Positions 17,101 to 23,947 of a stretch of 41,746 nucleotides of DNA are shown here, in pieces (the stretch's first letter is position 1; the number at the start of each line of letters is the position of its first letter). Origin of the DNA: Spirochaetaceae bacterium bin103 (lineage in GTDB: Bacteria > Spirochaetota > Spirochaetia > SZUA-6 > Bin103); NCBI GenBank assembly GCA_002238925.1, contig MPNH01000047.1, positions 1 through 41,746 of the forward strand, in the 5' to 3' direction. Below the pieces are notes generated by a model. It was not told the DNA's origin. It did no database searches and worked only from the letters and a program-made list of their open reading frames with translations. A program made the position numbers and the translations under genes.

Positions 17101-18312
17101 CATGCCGAGACCGTCGAAGTCGATCTCCGGGTTCGGCACCAAGTGGTTCTGCGACACCGGCGCGAAGGTGCGCCGCTGCATCATAAGCACCACCTTGAGC
17201 AGGGCGCAGCCGAACGCGGCGGCCTCCATGTGGCCGACGTTGCTCTTGACACCGGACACCCGCAGCGGCACGTCCCGGTCGCTGCCGCCGAACGCCTCGC
17301 CGATGGCGTTGCCCTCAATGCGGTCGCCGACCACGGTGCCCGTGGCGTGCGCTTCGACGTAGTCGAATTCCGCCGGCGCGCGGCCGGCGCGCGCGGCCGC
17401 CTCCCTCATCAGTCCCATCTGTGCGTGGCGGGTGGGGGCGGTGATGTAGCGGCCCTGCGCCAGGCCGACACTGCCGTCGGCGGCGCCGGCCGCGTTCACG
17501 GCGGTCGCCTCCACCACGGCGTGGATAGGATCGCCGTCCCGCTCCGCCGCGGCGAGCGGTTTGATGGCGAACACGAAAGCCCCTTCCGAGCGCAGGTAGC
17601 CGTTGGCGTCCGCGTCGAACGAGTGGCACTTGCCATCCGGACTGATTACCCCCAGCGCATTGAAGCCGGCGCTTTGCCGGGACGATCCCAGGTAGCTGGC
17701 CGTCGCGACGACAGCCTGCTCGCAGTCGCCGGAGCGCAGCGCGTTCAGTGCATCGTGCAGCGCGGTCAGGCTCGCGGAGCAGGCCGTACAGCACGTCAGC
17801 GACGGCCCCATCAGATTGAAGTGGTAGGAGATGCGGTTGGCGAGCATGGCCAGGCTGATGCTCGGGACGGTGAATTCGTTGGCGCCGAGCGGCGCCCGCC
17901 AGTTGGAGTGGGAAGGCACCTGCGCGCCGACGAACACGCCGGTGCGGCTGTTGTGCAGCGCGTGCAGGTCCCAGCCGGCGCGTTCGCACGTTTCCCAAGT
18001 GCAGGTCAGCAGCATGCGCACGTGCGGATCGGCGGTCAGCATCTCGTTGTGCGACATACCGAACAGGTTGCGGTCGAACCGCATCTCGCGCCCGTCGCGG
18101 ATCAGCCCCTCGTAGGGACTGGCCAGCCGGCCGGGCCCGGAGAATTCGCCGATCGGGCGGAAGCCGCGCTTGTAGCGGTCGACGATCGGTTCGCGCACGA
18201 TGTCCCGCTCGCTGAGCAGCCGCCAGAAGTCGTCGTCGGTAACGATGCCGCCGGGCAGCCGGTGGCTGTACCCGACAATCGCGACCGCGTGTTCCCGCTT
18301 CGGCGAGTTCAT
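11164..18312 (-). CDS. SwfA-like mono-modular type I PKS/FAS
   Basis: A 2382-residue iterative or single-module synthase. Domains in order: KS about 9-430 (Cys178 in TACSAS, His in EAHATGT and SNVGH), AT about 540-850 (Ser644 in GHSSGE; an AFH motif suggesting malonyl-CoA), DH about 930-1220 (His957 in EHRVHHASIMP, Asp in LDGALQ), a degenerate methyltransferase-like region about 1280-1400, ER about 1660-1970 (GGVGQAAIAL), KR about 1990-2190 (GAFGGFG, SSIAS, YSAAN, LDD motif), ACP with Ser2287 in GLTSIS. There is no thioesterase. ATG at 18312 (MNSPKREHAVAIVGYS) is preferred over an in-frame upstream start because the KS begins at once. Order and neighbours match swfA of sponge symbionts. The expected product is a reduced acyl chain bound to ACP; its length is unknown. 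Confidence 0.9.
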   Translation of the reverse strand: MNSPKREHAVAIVGYSHRLPGGIVTDDDFWRLLSERDIVREPIVDRYKRGFRPIGEFSGPGRLASPYEGLIRDGREMRFDRNLFGMSHNEMLTADPHVRMLLTCTWETCERAGWDLHALHNSRTGVFVGAQVPSHSNWRAPLGANEFTVPSISLAMLANRISYHFNLMGPSLTCCTACSASLTALHDALNALRSGDCEQAVVATASYLGSSRQSAGFNALGVISPDGKCHSFDADANGYLRSEGAFVFAIKPLAAAERDGDPIHAVVEATAVNAAGAADGSVGLAQGRYITAPTRHAQMGLMREAAARAGRAPAEFDYVEAHATGTVVGDRIEGNAIGEAFGGSDRDVPLRVSGVKSNVGHMEAAAFGCALLKVVLMMQRRTFAPVSQNHLVPNPEIDFDGLGMQVQTDCEPFPDHPVVVGINSFGFGGSNGHCVVREYRPEQPRLWSVPLAPRAGYLVPLSARTTGALVESARGLAAALDEPPADLYTLAANLSRRRTRFSTRAATVTPRRPHSAAGAAFAVHDFDQLKAALAAFAENPEPVANVEEGRRRLLMVFTGQGTQWAGCGRALYAAHPVFRRAVDAIEEHWREHSDTSLRAAAFAAPEAELNECRLAQPVTFMLQCALVELFKTWGVYPDCVVGHSSGEVAAAYASGALSLADATRLVYHRATLQQRTAGSGRMLPIGLDLAGVEQLLDELEVPFRPANGVAPPVEIACENAPASTVICGQEEALQPVMEELERRNLQHRLLPGNIAFHSAAMDQLKEDAHDALSFLNDIACDSAVPFVSSVTGEHTERLDNAYWWTNIRRRVRFASALDTAVREFRPDVVLELAPHSALQSAIVQCLENNGSRAVCIPTLRRDADVCLRFHDALGALFRAGVELDFAAQYPRPEPVAHLLPGYPRDEQTAADQMSDDEMFLQAAEYAHGPLIGHRVPCDHLLFEGRLSERDFPWLAEHRVHHASIMPAAGYIELLLQAFEGVPLYVDTLEFQQPCPIPKTPVRLQTELFPVTGAPGHYTFTISSRAYDVDAKSELHSRGTLRLVSADHPVTGPQRLADIDSSRFEPYYYVGETDFYDRLEASLGETFQYGPHFRTIQRVLWENSTANYLFDVEMDERLWSDGRDEGYVVNPAMLDGALQIFLYHLLHATDIFSMPRRAVGLTYLRPPTVPRLTCYVAKEPDWADINELGQYTERRGDRSGGSIRLYDGATGELVLCIDAYLSFNSNPSWNDRPHSKHVVSWQPKFLPEVRSLLPHLAEGSDDALEPAALIAALEQPAVDAGQRYACHVVEVAGARAPEQTVVNRCFDYLGSIGAQTEYWLLGAADEQVRAHYDAFHNRDAAMRFAALDLDAEQAPELHAGLLRPHAAEILLLHDEATAYRPEQWGLLRRLAVPGGLALVCHGAGARSEPGSGWNAAGWTEVRRGRRATLLQAPLAAPEDAEPALAAPRWVIGEPGSLADEWLARLDQAGSAATAIPYAELADDRVAELADWPHAADLRAIDFLCGQDPDDPTGERLAWRLVAFVKALIPYRVAQAQEQCRLTVVTRRAVFEVAEPRASAAWGALRAITEEVAADAGTAARVDLRLVDLGACEDLEAMARLEACDLRERELAIRGSRFWVPRLVSLRERVPHVPRASVRNGDAAYRLSLDNPGQIGSLQMKTYAPRPLGSHDVEIEVAAAALNFRDVMVTLGLLPSSSFEHSSLGRTVGFEASGIVRRAGADVRTCRVGDAVVFTEGGCIANRSVVKDYLVFRKPDALSMEQAASVLSVYVTAYYSLIHLARLHKGQRVLIHSAMGGVGQAAIALARHAGAEIYATAGSESKREQLRALGVRAAFDSHSLDWYDELVAATGGEGVDAVLNSLAGRHVALCLEALRPGGWHCEIGKVDIYADNALGLSVFRKNLRFAAIDVDRLMNDDPYLTRELSQQCLDLLDQGAVPPLPITTFPYRDYEEPLRLMTTGGHTGKLVLQAPSATGDEPPPVADLRPFLDAEATYLVTGAFGGFGRLLLPYLATAGARHITLLDRDPQRRRSAEWLRRTSALWYLSDEVELDIVAGDVAEEADVRRCVGALERPLKGVFHLAGTLDDNLLADLTSESLAKVFAPKARGALNLHHATAGCDLDHFVLFSSIASTLGNPGQVNYSAANGFVDGLAALRRRRGLPVLSYNLAAVAEAGMAARNLHVLRMSRAGGVPPISADFAITNLDYAMRTMGDRDHLVTALFSRPPWTVDSPDYLRTGRILSNQDAFSVDAGGQLTLDAVVAQITDKVAELCGHDEGSPEEPLSSFGLTSISVAELGAFIRMQFNHQVSALELMTTATCLSLAEAIMTGDQGGDEDESEGEADGAERTVSEPPPARRVPSAFASTPADHFPNGAAATADSLTKPS

Positions 18313-18325
18313 GGTGTCTTGGTTG

Positions 18326-18637
18326 TTACTCGGAACGGGAGCCCTGGAACGTCGCGAGGCGTTGCTTGGGGCCGTCGATGGCGCCACTGATCTCGTCCCC
18401 ATTCACCCTGGCGGTGAATGTTACGGTGCGTTTGCCGGGCAGCATCGGAATCGAGATCTCCGACTTCCAGCGCACCGCGTTGTCGCGCACCTGGCCGTCG
18501 TCGAACTCGACGGTCATCTTTTCGCCGATCAGTGAGCCGGATGCGGTCTCGCCGTCGGCCTGAAGCTTGAGGGTGCCCTTGCGGACGCCGCGCAGCGTTT
18601 CCATGTCGATTGCCCACGACCCGTTCATATCACTCAT
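18326..18637 (-). CDS. Small beta-rich hypothetical protein before the PKS
   Basis: A 103-residue protein of alternating strands (GSWAIDMETLRG, GTLKLQADG, GSLIGEKMTVEFDDGQV, RTVTFTARVNG, EISGAIDG) that resembles small lipocalin-like or beta-barrel domains; no catalytic motif is visible and I do not recognise a named family. The ATG at 18637 is used; an ATG three codons later (18628) is equally possible, and neither has a strong ribosome site. It ends 13 nt before the PKS start, so it is almost certainly the first gene of the same transcript. A role in binding a lipid intermediate or product is conceivable but unsupported. The frame is open far upstream only because it reads antisense-like through the GH32 gene. 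Confidence 0.7.
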   Translation of the reverse strand: MSDMNGSWAIDMETLRGVRKGTLKLQADGETASGSLIGEKMTVEFDDGQVRDNAVRWKSEISIPMLPGKRTVTFTARVNGDEISGAIDGPKQRLATFQGSRSE

Positions 18638-18750
18638 CTGTTTGTCCAATCGATAGCAATTATGCTTTAATGTGTCTGGAAAGGCAAAGGGATGATCTTC
18701 GTTCCGCGAGACATGCAATTGGGGCCGCCCGAGTGGCATTCCGTTGCCGG

Positions 18751-20199
18751 CTACCAGATGGAAGCAATCTCCCAGGCTTCGAGTGAGATTGCCGTCGCGG
18801 GACCACGGGAGGCAAACAGGGCCGCCGCAACGTCCTCCGCGGGCGGGTAGCAGACCCGCGTCACCGACGCCGACCCGTCCTGAATGAACAGTTCCATCAC
18901 CGAGTGGTCCAGGAACAGGTGCAGCCGCAGCGTGTCGCCGGCGGCGAGTTGCACGGGCACGCGGGTGCCGGCCACGTGCAGCGTGCCCGGCGCGTAGCGG
19001 ATTTCCAGCCCGCCGGAGCCGTCGTCCCGGCAGCGCACCCGCAGGCCGCAGCTCGCGGCACCGCGCGGGTCCAGCTCGGCGGCGATTTCCACAGCCTTGC
19101 CGCGCACTTCCGGAATGAGCCGCGCACCGTCGTCCAGTTCCAGGTTCTCGACGCGGGTATGGCGCCGGCGCAGGCGGTTCAATTCCGGCAGCGGTGCCTG
19201 CATGAGCCGGCCGTCGGCGATGCTCAGCACGCGCGGCAGCGACATGCAGCCGTTCCAGCCGCGCCCCTTCGCGAAGCCGCTCACCCAGCCGGCCAGGATG
19301 GTGCGTCCGTGCGGGTCCACGAATGCGGTGGTGCCGTACAGGCCGCGCGAGTGCAGGGCCGGCTGCTCGGCGCCGCCGTAGCCGTAGTCCAGGATGCGCG
19401 GCGGGCCGTCGGCCGTGAAGGTTACCGCGTCGGGGTCGAAGTCGCCGAGCAGGTAGCTGATCGGGTAGGTGGAGCGGATCAGCACGTACCGGTCGTGCAG
19501 CGTGAACACGTTCGGGCACTCGCCGGCCACGCCGTCCTCGTGCGCCGCGATCGAGGCGGTGCCGCCGAGGTGGCCGACCGCCCGCCACTCGGTCAGCTCC
19601 GGGTTGAGCGCTTCGCACACCAGCCCGTCGCTCTGCTTGAAGGTGGCGAACACGCGTCCGCCGTGGCCAAACAGGTAGATGTCCGCCCAGATGGCAGGGA
19701 TGTCGGCCGGTACGCCGCTGTTGCCGGGTGTGAGCCCGAGGTCGACCGTCCGCCAGGTAAGCAGGTCGTCGTCCGCCGGCAGCGCACCGCGCGGCTCGCG
19801 CTTCTGCTCCGGGAACCCCACCGGCGTATGGGTGTAGAACAGCATCGGCGTGCCATCGGTGCGGATCCAGGAACTGCCGGACGCCAATGCGCGCGCGCCG
19901 TCCTCCGGGCGCGGCAGCAGCGCCGGCGGCAGGAACTCCCAGTACACCAGGTCGCGGCTGCGCGCGTGCCCCCAGCCGATGCCGCGCGCCTTGGCCGCGG
20001 TGATGTCGTCGCTCCACGGCAGGAACTGGAAGAACACGTGGTACCAGCCGCGATGGTGGAACGCGCCGTGCACGTCGTTCATCCACTGTGCCGGCGGCAG
20101 CAAGTGGTACACCGGCCGCGCCGGATCGGCCGCTGCCCGCGGCGCCGCCTCGGCCACCGCCGCCATCGCTCGCCGCGTCAGTTCGTCGATCGCTGCCAC
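18751..20199 (-). CDS. Glycoside hydrolase family 32 (fructan/sucrose hydrolase type)
   Basis: A 482-residue GH32 enzyme, of the family that cleaves beta-fructosyl bonds in sucrose, inulin or levan. The nucleophile motif reads QWMNDVHG (Asp42) where the classic form is WMNDPNG. The acid/base Glu227 lies in GECPN. The RDP stabiliser is not present in its usual form; the aligned place reads IWADIYLF (Asp173 kept). The N-terminal propeller is followed by a beta-sandwich with DTLRLHLFLDHSVMELFI, the typical C-terminal GH32 module. No signal peptide, so a cytoplasmic enzyme. Located 47 nt after the ATPase gene, with a hairpin between them. The changed motifs leave fructan specificity uncertain. 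Confidence 0.85.
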   Translation of the reverse strand: MAAIDELTRRAMAAVAEAAPRAAADPARPVYHLLPPAQWMNDVHGAFHHRGWYHVFFQFLPWSDDITAAKARGIGWGHARSRDLVYWEFLPPALLPRPEDGARALASGSSWIRTDGTPMLFYTHTPVGFPEQKREPRGALPADDDLLTWRTVDLGLTPGNSGVPADIPAIWADIYLFGHGGRVFATFKQSDGLVCEALNPELTEWRAVGHLGGTASIAAHEDGVAGECPNVFTLHDRYVLIRSTYPISYLLGDFDPDAVTFTADGPPRILDYGYGGAEQPALHSRGLYGTTAFVDPHGRTILAGWVSGFAKGRGWNGCMSLPRVLSIADGRLMQAPLPELNRLRRRHTRVENLELDDGARLIPEVRGKAVEIAAELDPRGAASCGLRVRCRDDGSGGLEIRYAPGTLHVAGTRVPVQLAAGDTLRLHLFLDHSVMELFIQDGSASVTRVCYPPAEDVAAALFASRGPATAISLEAWEIASIW

Positions 20200-20225
20200 G
20201 GCGCTACTCTGTCATCCCCGCCCTC

Positions 20226-20246
20226 GGCGGGCAAGCGCGGCCCGCC
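20226..20246 (-). terminator. GC-rich hairpin directly after the ATPase stop
   Basis: GGCGGGC (20226-20232) and GCCCGCC (20240-20246) pair perfectly over 7 bp with a 7-nt loop, starting at the base after the stop codon of the DUF4143 ATPase gene. A second overlapping hairpin (CCCGCC/GGCGGG, 20217-20231) could form instead. No T-run follows, so termination or attenuation before the GH32 gene is possible but not certain. Confidence 0.45.
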
Positions 20247-21407
20247 TCACCCGAGTCCCAGCTCCCGCAAGGCATCTCGCCAGTGCAGGCACAGCACGCT
20301 GCCGATCTGCATGCGCGTCGCATCTCTGCTGACGCACAGGGCCAGTGGGTGGGCAAAGTCTCCGGTAAACCCCTCCAGGGCGCGCGTATCGCGTTCGTCG
20401 ATGCGGTCGGAAGACTTGATCTCGATTAACGCCACCGGCATGCCAGGCCGCTCGATCACCAGGTCGATCTCCGCTCCGGCTCCGGTCTGCAGGTAGAACA
20501 GTCTCCAGTCCGGGTACCGGTACCGCGAGATGTGAAGTATCTGGGTGATGACGAAGTGTTCGAATGCCTTGCCGAACTCGTAGGTCCCGGCGCGCAACGG
20601 CACTTCCAACGTCCGTTCCAGCGACCGTTTCACGCCGATGTCGAAGAAATAGAACTTCGGATTGGCACGCTGCTGTTTCCTGATCGAGCGGTGATAGGCC
20701 GACAGATGAAAGCCCACCAGAGTGTCTTCCAGGACGCTGAAGTAGGAAACGACGGTCTTTGGATCCGCGGCCACGTCGCGGGCGATGTTTGCATAGTTGA
20801 TAATGGTGCCGTTCGACTGGGCCGCCACCTCGAGGAATTCCCGGAACGGGTCGAGCCGTCTGATGATCTGCTCGGCGGCGATCTCCTCTTTCACATAGGT
20901 CAGTGCATACGCGCGAAGGTAGGCGCTCTTGTCCTCTGCGCTCGCCAGCGAGTAGATCCTCGGTAGCGTGCCCCAGCGCAGGGCGTTTTCGAGCACGAAC
21001 GCGTCCAGCAGTTCCGGCACGGTAAGCGGGAACAGGTTGTGCACAAACGCTCGGCCTGCCAGCAGATTGGACGCCCCGCGCCTGAGCTTTCGGGCGCTCG
21101 AGCCGGTAAGCACGAAGCGCTTGCCGGTGCTCTCGATCAGCCGATGGACCACGTCCAACAGCCGCGGCGCGCGCTGCACCTCGTCGATCAGAATCCACTG
21201 CACCGACGCGGGCAGCGCCCTGACCTCGCTCTCCAGCAGGCCGGGCCGTCTCCGGTAGCGGTCCTCGGCCTCCGGGTCCAGCAGATCCACGTACCATGAC
21301 GCCTCCGGATCGAACGCCTGCCCGATATGGGTGGTCTTGCCGGTACCACGTGCACCAAACAGAAAGAACGAATTGCCGCGGCTGACCTGCAGAAGGCGGC
21401 GAAACAT
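20247..21407 (-). CDS. AAA ATPase with DUF4143 C-terminal domain
   Basis: A 386-residue protein of the widespread AAA_14/DUF4143 family of unknown function. The N-terminal ATPase has Walker A GARGTGKTT (residues 18-26), Walker B WILIDEVQ (71-78) and a sensor-like VLTGSSARKL. The C-terminal half carries the DUF4143 region, ending with a PD-(D/E)XK-like core (GAEIDLVIE then ALIEIKSSD). Members are very common in genomes rich in toxin-antitoxin and mobile genes and are often present in many copies; their job is not established. The ATG at 21407 is followed by the typical MFRRLLQ start. Divergent from a FitA-type antitoxin gene across 100 bp holding two palindromes. Confidence 0.9.
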   Translation of the reverse strand: MFRRLLQVSRGNSFFLFGARGTGKTTHIGQAFDPEASWYVDLLDPEAEDRYRRRPGLLESEVRALPASVQWILIDEVQRAPRLLDVVHRLIESTGKRFVLTGSSARKLRRGASNLLAGRAFVHNLFPLTVPELLDAFVLENALRWGTLPRIYSLASAEDKSAYLRAYALTYVKEEIAAEQIIRRLDPFREFLEVAAQSNGTIINYANIARDVAADPKTVVSYFSVLEDTLVGFHLSAYHRSIRKQQRANPKFYFFDIGVKRSLERTLEVPLRAGTYEFGKAFEHFVITQILHISRYRYPDWRLFYLQTGAGAEIDLVIERPGMPVALIEIKSSDRIDERDTRALEGFTGDFAHPLALCVSRDATRMQIGSVLCLHWRDALRELGLG

Positions 21408-21444
21408 GGTGCGATCCTACTCGAAAACAGGATCGTAGTCCATA

Positions 21445-21472
21445 TTTCGATTCGAAAAAAGGACCATGGTCC
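21445..21472. promoter_or_regulatory. Two adjacent palindromes, candidate antitoxin operator
   Basis: TTTCGA-T-TCGAAA (21445-21457) and GGACCATGGTCC (21461-21472) are both perfect palindromes, 3 nt apart, in the 100-bp gap between the divergent ATPase and antitoxin genes. An A+T-rich stretch (TATTATTATGATA, about 21490-21502) follows toward the antitoxin start. Ribbon-helix-helix antitoxins commonly repress their own promoter through such repeats, so this is a natural operator candidate; binding is inferred. Confidence 0.45.
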
Positions 21473-21507
21473 AGGGTTTCGCAGACCTATATTATTATGA
21501 TAGTGGT

Positions 21508-21738
21508 ATGAGTGCAGTACACATATCTCAGGTTCACCCGGAGACCGTCAGCGCTCTAAAACGGCTGGCGCGCAGCAACCACAGGTCCCTGCAGGGCGAA
21601 CTACGCGCCATTCTGGAGCGGGCGGCGAGAATGGCGCCGCCGGACCCCGCCAAGGACGAGTTCAAGCTGGTGACGGTACGCACCGGATACACGGGATCGT
21701 GGAGCCGTGAAGAAATATATGGCGCCGACGGTCGGTGA
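21508..21738 (+). CDS. FitA/VapB-like ribbon-helix-helix antitoxin
   Basis: A 76-residue antitoxin-type protein. The N-terminal part (AVHISQVHPETVSALKRLA then SLQGELRAILE) has the strand-helix-helix pattern of FitA-like regulators, which dimerise, bind DNA and neutralise a PIN toxin with their C-terminal tail; that tail is seen here as GYTGSWSREEIYG. The ATG at 21508 (MSAVHIS) is preferred to an earlier in-frame GTG-like start because family members begin with this strand. The stop lies inside the overlapping PIN-toxin frame (32 nt), the standard layout. The partner toxin is broken, so the antitoxin may now be an orphan or may act on other loci. Confidence 0.8.
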   Translation: MSAVHISQVHPETVSALKRLARSNHRSLQGELRAILERAARMAPPDPAKDEFKLVTVRTGYTGSWSREEIYGADGR

Positions 21739-22098
21739 GGTGGTGTTCGTCGACACCAACGTACTGGTGTCAGCCACCGACGAGTCGCGCTCGCAGCACC
21801 GGGATGCCTACCGGCTGATCGCCGAGTCCGGTCCGCGAGGGCTGCACTTGGCAGCGAGCGGACAGATTCCCTGGGCCTCAGTCGGGGCCTGCGCGGCAAG
21901 CGCTTCCATGACGCCAACATCGTGGCGACCATGGTTGCGCACGGGATTCGCACCCTGGTCACCGAGAATGGGGACGATTTCACGTCCTTCGATGAGATCG
22001 AGACCATGGCGATCGTAGCCCTCGACCGCACCGCAGGCGTCGGCGGGCAGGCCGAACAAGACCCGAAGGCCACTGGCCAAGGTAAGCGCCCGTCGTAA
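21707..22098 (+). pseudogene. Broken VapC/FitB-like PIN toxin
   Basis: Two parts of a PIN toxin lie in different frames. The first (from GTG 21707) encodes VFVDTNVLVSATDESRSQH with the first catalytic Asp and continues to about 21860. The second, in another frame (about 21876-22095, stop TAA 22096), encodes RGKRFHDANIVATMVAHG and TLVTENGDDF with the third and fourth acidic residues. The middle, including the usual conserved Glu helix, is missing, so about 100-150 bp were probably lost at 21850-21880 along with the frame. The toxin should be inactive. The overlap with the antitoxin gene is preserved. Confidence 0.8.
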
Positions 22099-22104
22099 TA
22101 CGGC

Positions 22105-23871
22105 TTAGCGGCCGGTGGGGTGGATGGTGACGTAGTAGGAGCCGATGGTGCGCTCGATGCGGTCGTGGAAGGCGGCGGAGAGCCGGTCGGGGCCGGTCTG
22201 GAGGTCGACCTCGAACGCGGCCGCGGTGTCGCCGGACGGGGTTTCCGCGTGATAGCTGCGGCCGCCCACCGTCAGCGCGGCCCAGCCGATCGGCAGCGCC
22301 ACGCCGCCGGAGTAGTGCGGCGCGTGCTGCTCCTGGATGGCGTCGCGGCGCCACTCGATGTCGTCGCCGTCGATGCCGGCGTCCAGGGCGTAGCCGGCGT
22401 CTTCCGGCCAGCGGCGCAATTCGATGCGGTAACTGCCGGCGCGGCGCACGTCGATCGCCCAGTAGCCGCCGGCGACGTAGCCTTCCCGAACCTGGCGCTG
22501 GTTCCAGGCGCCGTTGCACGCCTCGTTGCGCATGTCGTGGGTGGTGAGCCGCACCGGCTCGGCGTCCTGGCCGATCACCATCGGCACGTCGCGGTCGAAC
22601 TGCTCGGAGACCAGCTCCCACCACTGCTCGTAGCCGGCGCGCAGTTCGGCCACCACGTCGGGGTGTTCGGCGGCGATGTCGTTGCGCTGACCGGGGTCGC
22701 CGCGGAGGTCGTACAGCTCCAGGCCGTGCACCAGCCGCCAGGGGCCGCGCATCACCGAGCTCAGGCGCCACTTGGCGGGGTTGGCGATGCGCTGCGTGTC
22801 GGCCACCAGGATGCGCTCTCCCCAGGCGCCGTCGTAGTCGCCGCGCAGCAGCGGAGTGAGGCTACTGCCGTGAAACGAGCGGTGCTCCGGCGGGGTGACG
22901 CCGCACAGGTCGAGAATGGTGGGCATAAAGTCCACGTAGCTGGTGAGCTGCCCGACGTCGCGGCCGCCATTGGCGCCGGCGCCGGGGTAGCGCAGCAGGA
23001 ACGGCACGCGGTGGCCGCCGTCGTAGGGGGAACCCTTCTTGCCGCGCATGCCGGCGTTGAAGCTGCCGGGCCCTTCCTGCGGGAACCCGTGCGCGTCCAG
23101 CTCCACCCCGGTGGCGGTGCCGTTGTCGGTCATGAACACGACGATGGTGTTGTCGGCGAGCCCGAGCTCGTCGAGGCGGCGCAACAGGAGGCCGAAGTTG
23201 TCGTCGATGTTGGTGATCATGCCGTAGAAGCGGGCGCGGTCCTCGTGCGGGGTGGAGCCGGCGTAGGCGGCGGCGTAGTGCGGCTCGACGTTGAGCGGGC
23301 CGTGCGGCGCGTTGGTGGAGATGTGGCAGTAGAACGGTTCATCGCGGTGCTGTTCGATGAAGCGCAGGCCCTCGCGGAAGAACACGTCGGTGCAGTAGCC
23401 CTCGAATTTCGTGGGCACCCCGTTCACGAAGTAGGTGTCGTCGAAGTAGTCGTTGCCCCAGGCGTCGCCGATGTTGCCGATGCCGCCGCCGTTGTGGTAG
23501 ACGGCGCGTTCGAAGCCGCGTTCGTGCGGGCGGAACGGCTGGCTGTCGCCCAGGTGCCACTTGCCGAACTGGCCGGTGCGGTAGCCGGCCTCGCGCAGGG
23601 CGTCGGCCAGGGTCCACTCGTCCTCGCGCAGCAGCGAGCGCCCGCCGATGGTGTGCCACACGCCGGCGCTGTTGCAGAAGTGGCCGGTCAGCAGGCCGGA
23701 GCGGGTGGGGGCGCAGGTGGTGCCGACGTGGAAGTCGGTAAAGCGCACCGCGTCGCCGTGGAAGCGGTCCAGATTGGGGGTGTTGATGGCATTATTGCCG
23801 TGGCACCCCAGGTCGCCGTAGCCCTGATCGTCGGTAAGTACAAAAACGAAGTTCGGTCTGCGCGTCGCCAT
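22105..23871 (-). CDS. Formylglycine-dependent sulfatase
   Basis: A 588-residue type I sulfatase, hydrolysing sulfate esters of sugars or other organics. The signature CAPTRSGLLTG (Cys53 to Gly63) is the Cys-type motif whose Cys is converted to formylglycine by a maturation enzyme not encoded here. Metal-site residues are visible in VLTDDQGYGDLG (Asp14, Asp15) and in FMTDNGTATG. The QFGKWHLG motif fits the arylsulfatase A-like subgroup. The last about 150 residues (from about 440) form an added beta-rich domain (GSYRIELRRWPEDAGYALDAG). No signal peptide, so apparently cytoplasmic. Divergent from the aldo/keto reductase gene across 76 bp. Substrate unknown; such genes are abundant in marine carbohydrate degraders. 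Confidence 0.92.
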   Translation of the reverse strand: MATRRPNFVFVLTDDQGYGDLGCHGNNAINTPNLDRFHGDAVRFTDFHVGTTCAPTRSGLLTGHFCNSAGVWHTIGGRSLLREDEWTLADALREAGYRTGQFGKWHLGDSQPFRPHERGFERAVYHNGGGIGNIGDAWGNDYFDDTYFVNGVPTKFEGYCTDVFFREGLRFIEQHRDEPFYCHISTNAPHGPLNVEPHYAAAYAGSTPHEDRARFYGMITNIDDNFGLLLRRLDELGLADNTIVVFMTDNGTATGVELDAHGFPQEGPGSFNAGMRGKKGSPYDGGHRVPFLLRYPGAGANGGRDVGQLTSYVDFMPTILDLCGVTPPEHRSFHGSSLTPLLRGDYDGAWGERILVADTQRIANPAKWRLSSVMRGPWRLVHGLELYDLRGDPGQRNDIAAEHPDVVAELRAGYEQWWELVSEQFDRDVPMVIGQDAEPVRLTTHDMRNEACNGAWNQRQVREGYVAGGYWAIDVRRAGSYRIELRRWPEDAGYALDAGIDGDDIEWRRDAIQEQHAPHYSGGVALPIGWAALTVGGRSYHAETPSGDTAAAFEVDLQTGPDRLSAAFHDRIERTIGSYYVTIHPTGR

Positions 23872-23947
23872 GATATGGCGCCAATCCTACCACATCGGCC
23901 CCGCCATGCTCGACGCGCGTGGAATTCGCTGCGATCATAGGAGGATC

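Noticed and set aside
16072..18390. A long plus-strand frame across the start of the PKS
   Set aside because: Antisense to the KS-AT region; no recognisable domain.
7531..18637. A swfC radical-SAM gene within the cluster
   Set aside because: No CxxxCxxC-containing frame was seen in or next to the cluster.
22120..23940. A long plus-strand frame of 606 codons
   Set aside because: Antisense to the sulfatase; composition is Val/Ala/Gly-rich and shows no family.
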